A DNA stretch of 64,000 nt from Ramazzottius varieornatus. Lineage: Eukaryota > Tardigrada > Eutardigrada > Parachela > Ramazzottiidae. Shown in pieces: positions 62,894 through 64,000 of this stretch. A program made the translations under genes and the position numbers. Every line of letters starts with the position of its first letter. The stretch's first letter is position 1. The stretch spans positions 1,497,773 through 1,561,772 of the forward strand of contig BDGG01000010.1 in assembly GCA_001949185.1 (NCBI GenBank), written 5' to 3'. Below the pieces are notes generated by a model that saw nothing but the letters and a program-made list of their open reading frames with translations, searched no databases and was not told the DNA's origin.

Positions 62894-63629
62894 CTATCGC
62901 TTGTCCCATTCCGCTCGCTCGGCCAGTTCCTTCTGGACTTCTTTTATGTAGGGTTCCAGGTAATGTTGCATGGGCTGCAGCAGAACGCATTATGTATGGA
63001 TTTCAGCCACAGCGCAAATCCCAAAACTTGCTAAGGCTAAAACAGAAACAAAAACTGACCCACCTCATCTTCTTTGGGCCACATGGATTCTGGAAGAATA
63101 ATCTTGTTGCGGCTGAGTTGCATTGCTCGATGCATCCTATGTACTCTCGCTTCATAAACATGCTCGGGCAAGCGTCGAACTGCTTCGGCTACCACCGCGT
63201 TGTCGTCGTTATACAGGTCACTGTGGTACAGTCCTAGGAGAAAACCATCAGACATATGACACGATGTAAATGCATGATATATGTGAGAGAATCTGAAGTT
63301 GAGAATCTTTGTTCATCAGGGTGGACCGACCTGGGTGGTAACATAATTATAGGGCGATCAGCAGAGTGGCTGTATATGGAACGTACCATATTCTCGATAT
63401 CCTGCGCTCTTGAATTTCCAGCTGTCGTATGCGTTTTTGACGATCCCTATAAACACGCAGCTCTAGTCTATCGAGTCTTGAATCCGCCATGATGTTCATT
63501 TCCCAATTCGCGCAGTGACGCTACAGTAGAAAGGTATTAGAAACGGAGTACTATAACATTCGACTTACGTATATTGTCCCAAAGTTTCTGGACCGCCGTC
63601 TTGTTGGGGATCATAATATTGGTCGACAT
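62894..63629 (-). CDS. UQCRB: Cytochrome b-c1 complex subunit 7 (ubiquinol-cytochrome c reductase binding protein)
   Basis: A small matrix-side subunit of respiratory complex III. Four exons start MSTNIMIPNKTAVQKLWDNI at 63629. They continue through KNAYDSWKFKSAGYREYGLY, HSDLYNDDNAVVAEAVRRLP, EHVYEARVHRMHRAMQLSRN and the Trp of ILPESMWPKEDE. The end is YLEPYIKEVQKELAERAEW then DKR. Spacing matches the family motif RRLPxxxYxxRxxRxxRAxxL and the final YLxPYxxEV. Length is about 115 residues, as expected. Introns are 70-270 bases. No targeting peptide is seen, as is common in this subunit. Confidence 0.92.
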
Positions 63630-64000
63630 CTTGCCTAGTGGAGTTGCGTACTTCCCGCTGCAAACAAACCAGTGCTAGCACAAGCAACTGTAGACAGACG
63701 GTGAATCCTTCGGCTGCTCCGAAAATCTGGTGAGATTTTTCCCAAAAGTTTACTTTGTAGAAAATCTGGAAAAAGAAATTGCGAAAAAACTGGTCGAAAC
63801 CCTGTTGTAAAGATCCAGTACTTCGAATCGTTGATTGACCAACTGGGTTGATTGATTCGTAAAGAGGAACGAAAGGCACTCAAGGCAGTGCAAAAGTCGC
63901 GGTTAAATTACGGAGATTTCGACATCGATTAACTTCGGCAATTTTGTTTAGGAAGTTAGCTCTTGTCTTCATCATCTCACCGTCTCACGGGTTGTTCCAG
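63630..64000. other. Right edge, upstream of UQCRB
   Basis: About 370 bases. Minus-strand frames at 63565-63879 and 63635-63883 are open but show no convincing domain and overlap UQCRB's first exon in other frames. I do not assign a gene. Confidence 0.35.

Noticed and set aside
63565-63883. Two minus-strand frames at the right edge
   Set aside because: They overlap UQCRB exon 1 in other frames and give low-complexity aromatic sequence without a domain.

Overview
This window is nuclear DNA of a multicellular animal. Genes are split by many short introns, mostly about 50-100 bases with GT..AG ends. The gene content is metazoan: Aralar/citrin carrier, receptor guanylyl cyclase, NME7, RAD21, gamma-tubulin, PI4K-beta, FBXO9, FBXO22-like, PLAAT-type LRAT protein and UQCRB. 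The compact layout and near-even base composition would suit a small invertebrate such as a tardigrade. That placement is inference and is not proven by the sequence.

Layout. 1-302: 5' end of an Aralar/citrin carrier (-). 763-1876: F-box protein (+). 2259-6994: receptor guanylyl-cyclase-like protein with altered catalytic residues (-). 7174-8883: mitochondrial GatB (-), divergent from NME7 (9511-11239, +, with an assembly gap in an intron). 11537-14097: ALDH8A1-like dehydrogenase (-). 14893-15734: secreted DUF2807-like protein (-), a bacterial-looking family. 16748-17920: PLAAT/LRAT protein (+). 18466-20991: Bfr1-like coiled-coil protein (-). 22134-24711: RAD21 (+). 25339-27015: gamma-tubulin (-). 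27221-30462: decayed hAT transposon. 32002-33187: peroxiredoxin lacking its peroxidatic cysteine (-). 34809-36215: unrecognised acidic protein (+). 36341-38170 and 38985-41476: two gamma-glutamyl hydrolase copies (-), the first broken and the second intact. 42532-45163, 46729-48803 and 49308-about 51347: three SLC35F-like transporters in a row (-). 52386-53335: a broken relative on the opposite strand. 54168-55788: FBXO9 (+). 56096-57646: FBXO22-like (-). 58767-62409: PI4K-beta (+). 62894-63629: UQCRB (-).

The genes do not form one pathway. Several are mitochondrial (Aralar, GatB, UQCRB) or act in the cytoskeleton and cell cycle (gamma-tubulin, RAD21, NME7). The more unusual material lies between 25 and 58 kb. 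It includes an unknown gene plus gamma-glutamyl hydrolase unit that seems to have duplicated in tandem with opposite members surviving, a transporter array, and several small elements with inverted ends, two of them with hAT-like 8-bp target duplications. Two enzyme-family proteins (the guanylyl cyclase and the peroxiredoxin) keep their fold but have lost key catalytic residues.

Exon boundaries were read by eye from splice signals and family alignment from memory. Spans are reliable to the terminal exon, but some internal junctions and a few start codons are uncertain, as noted.
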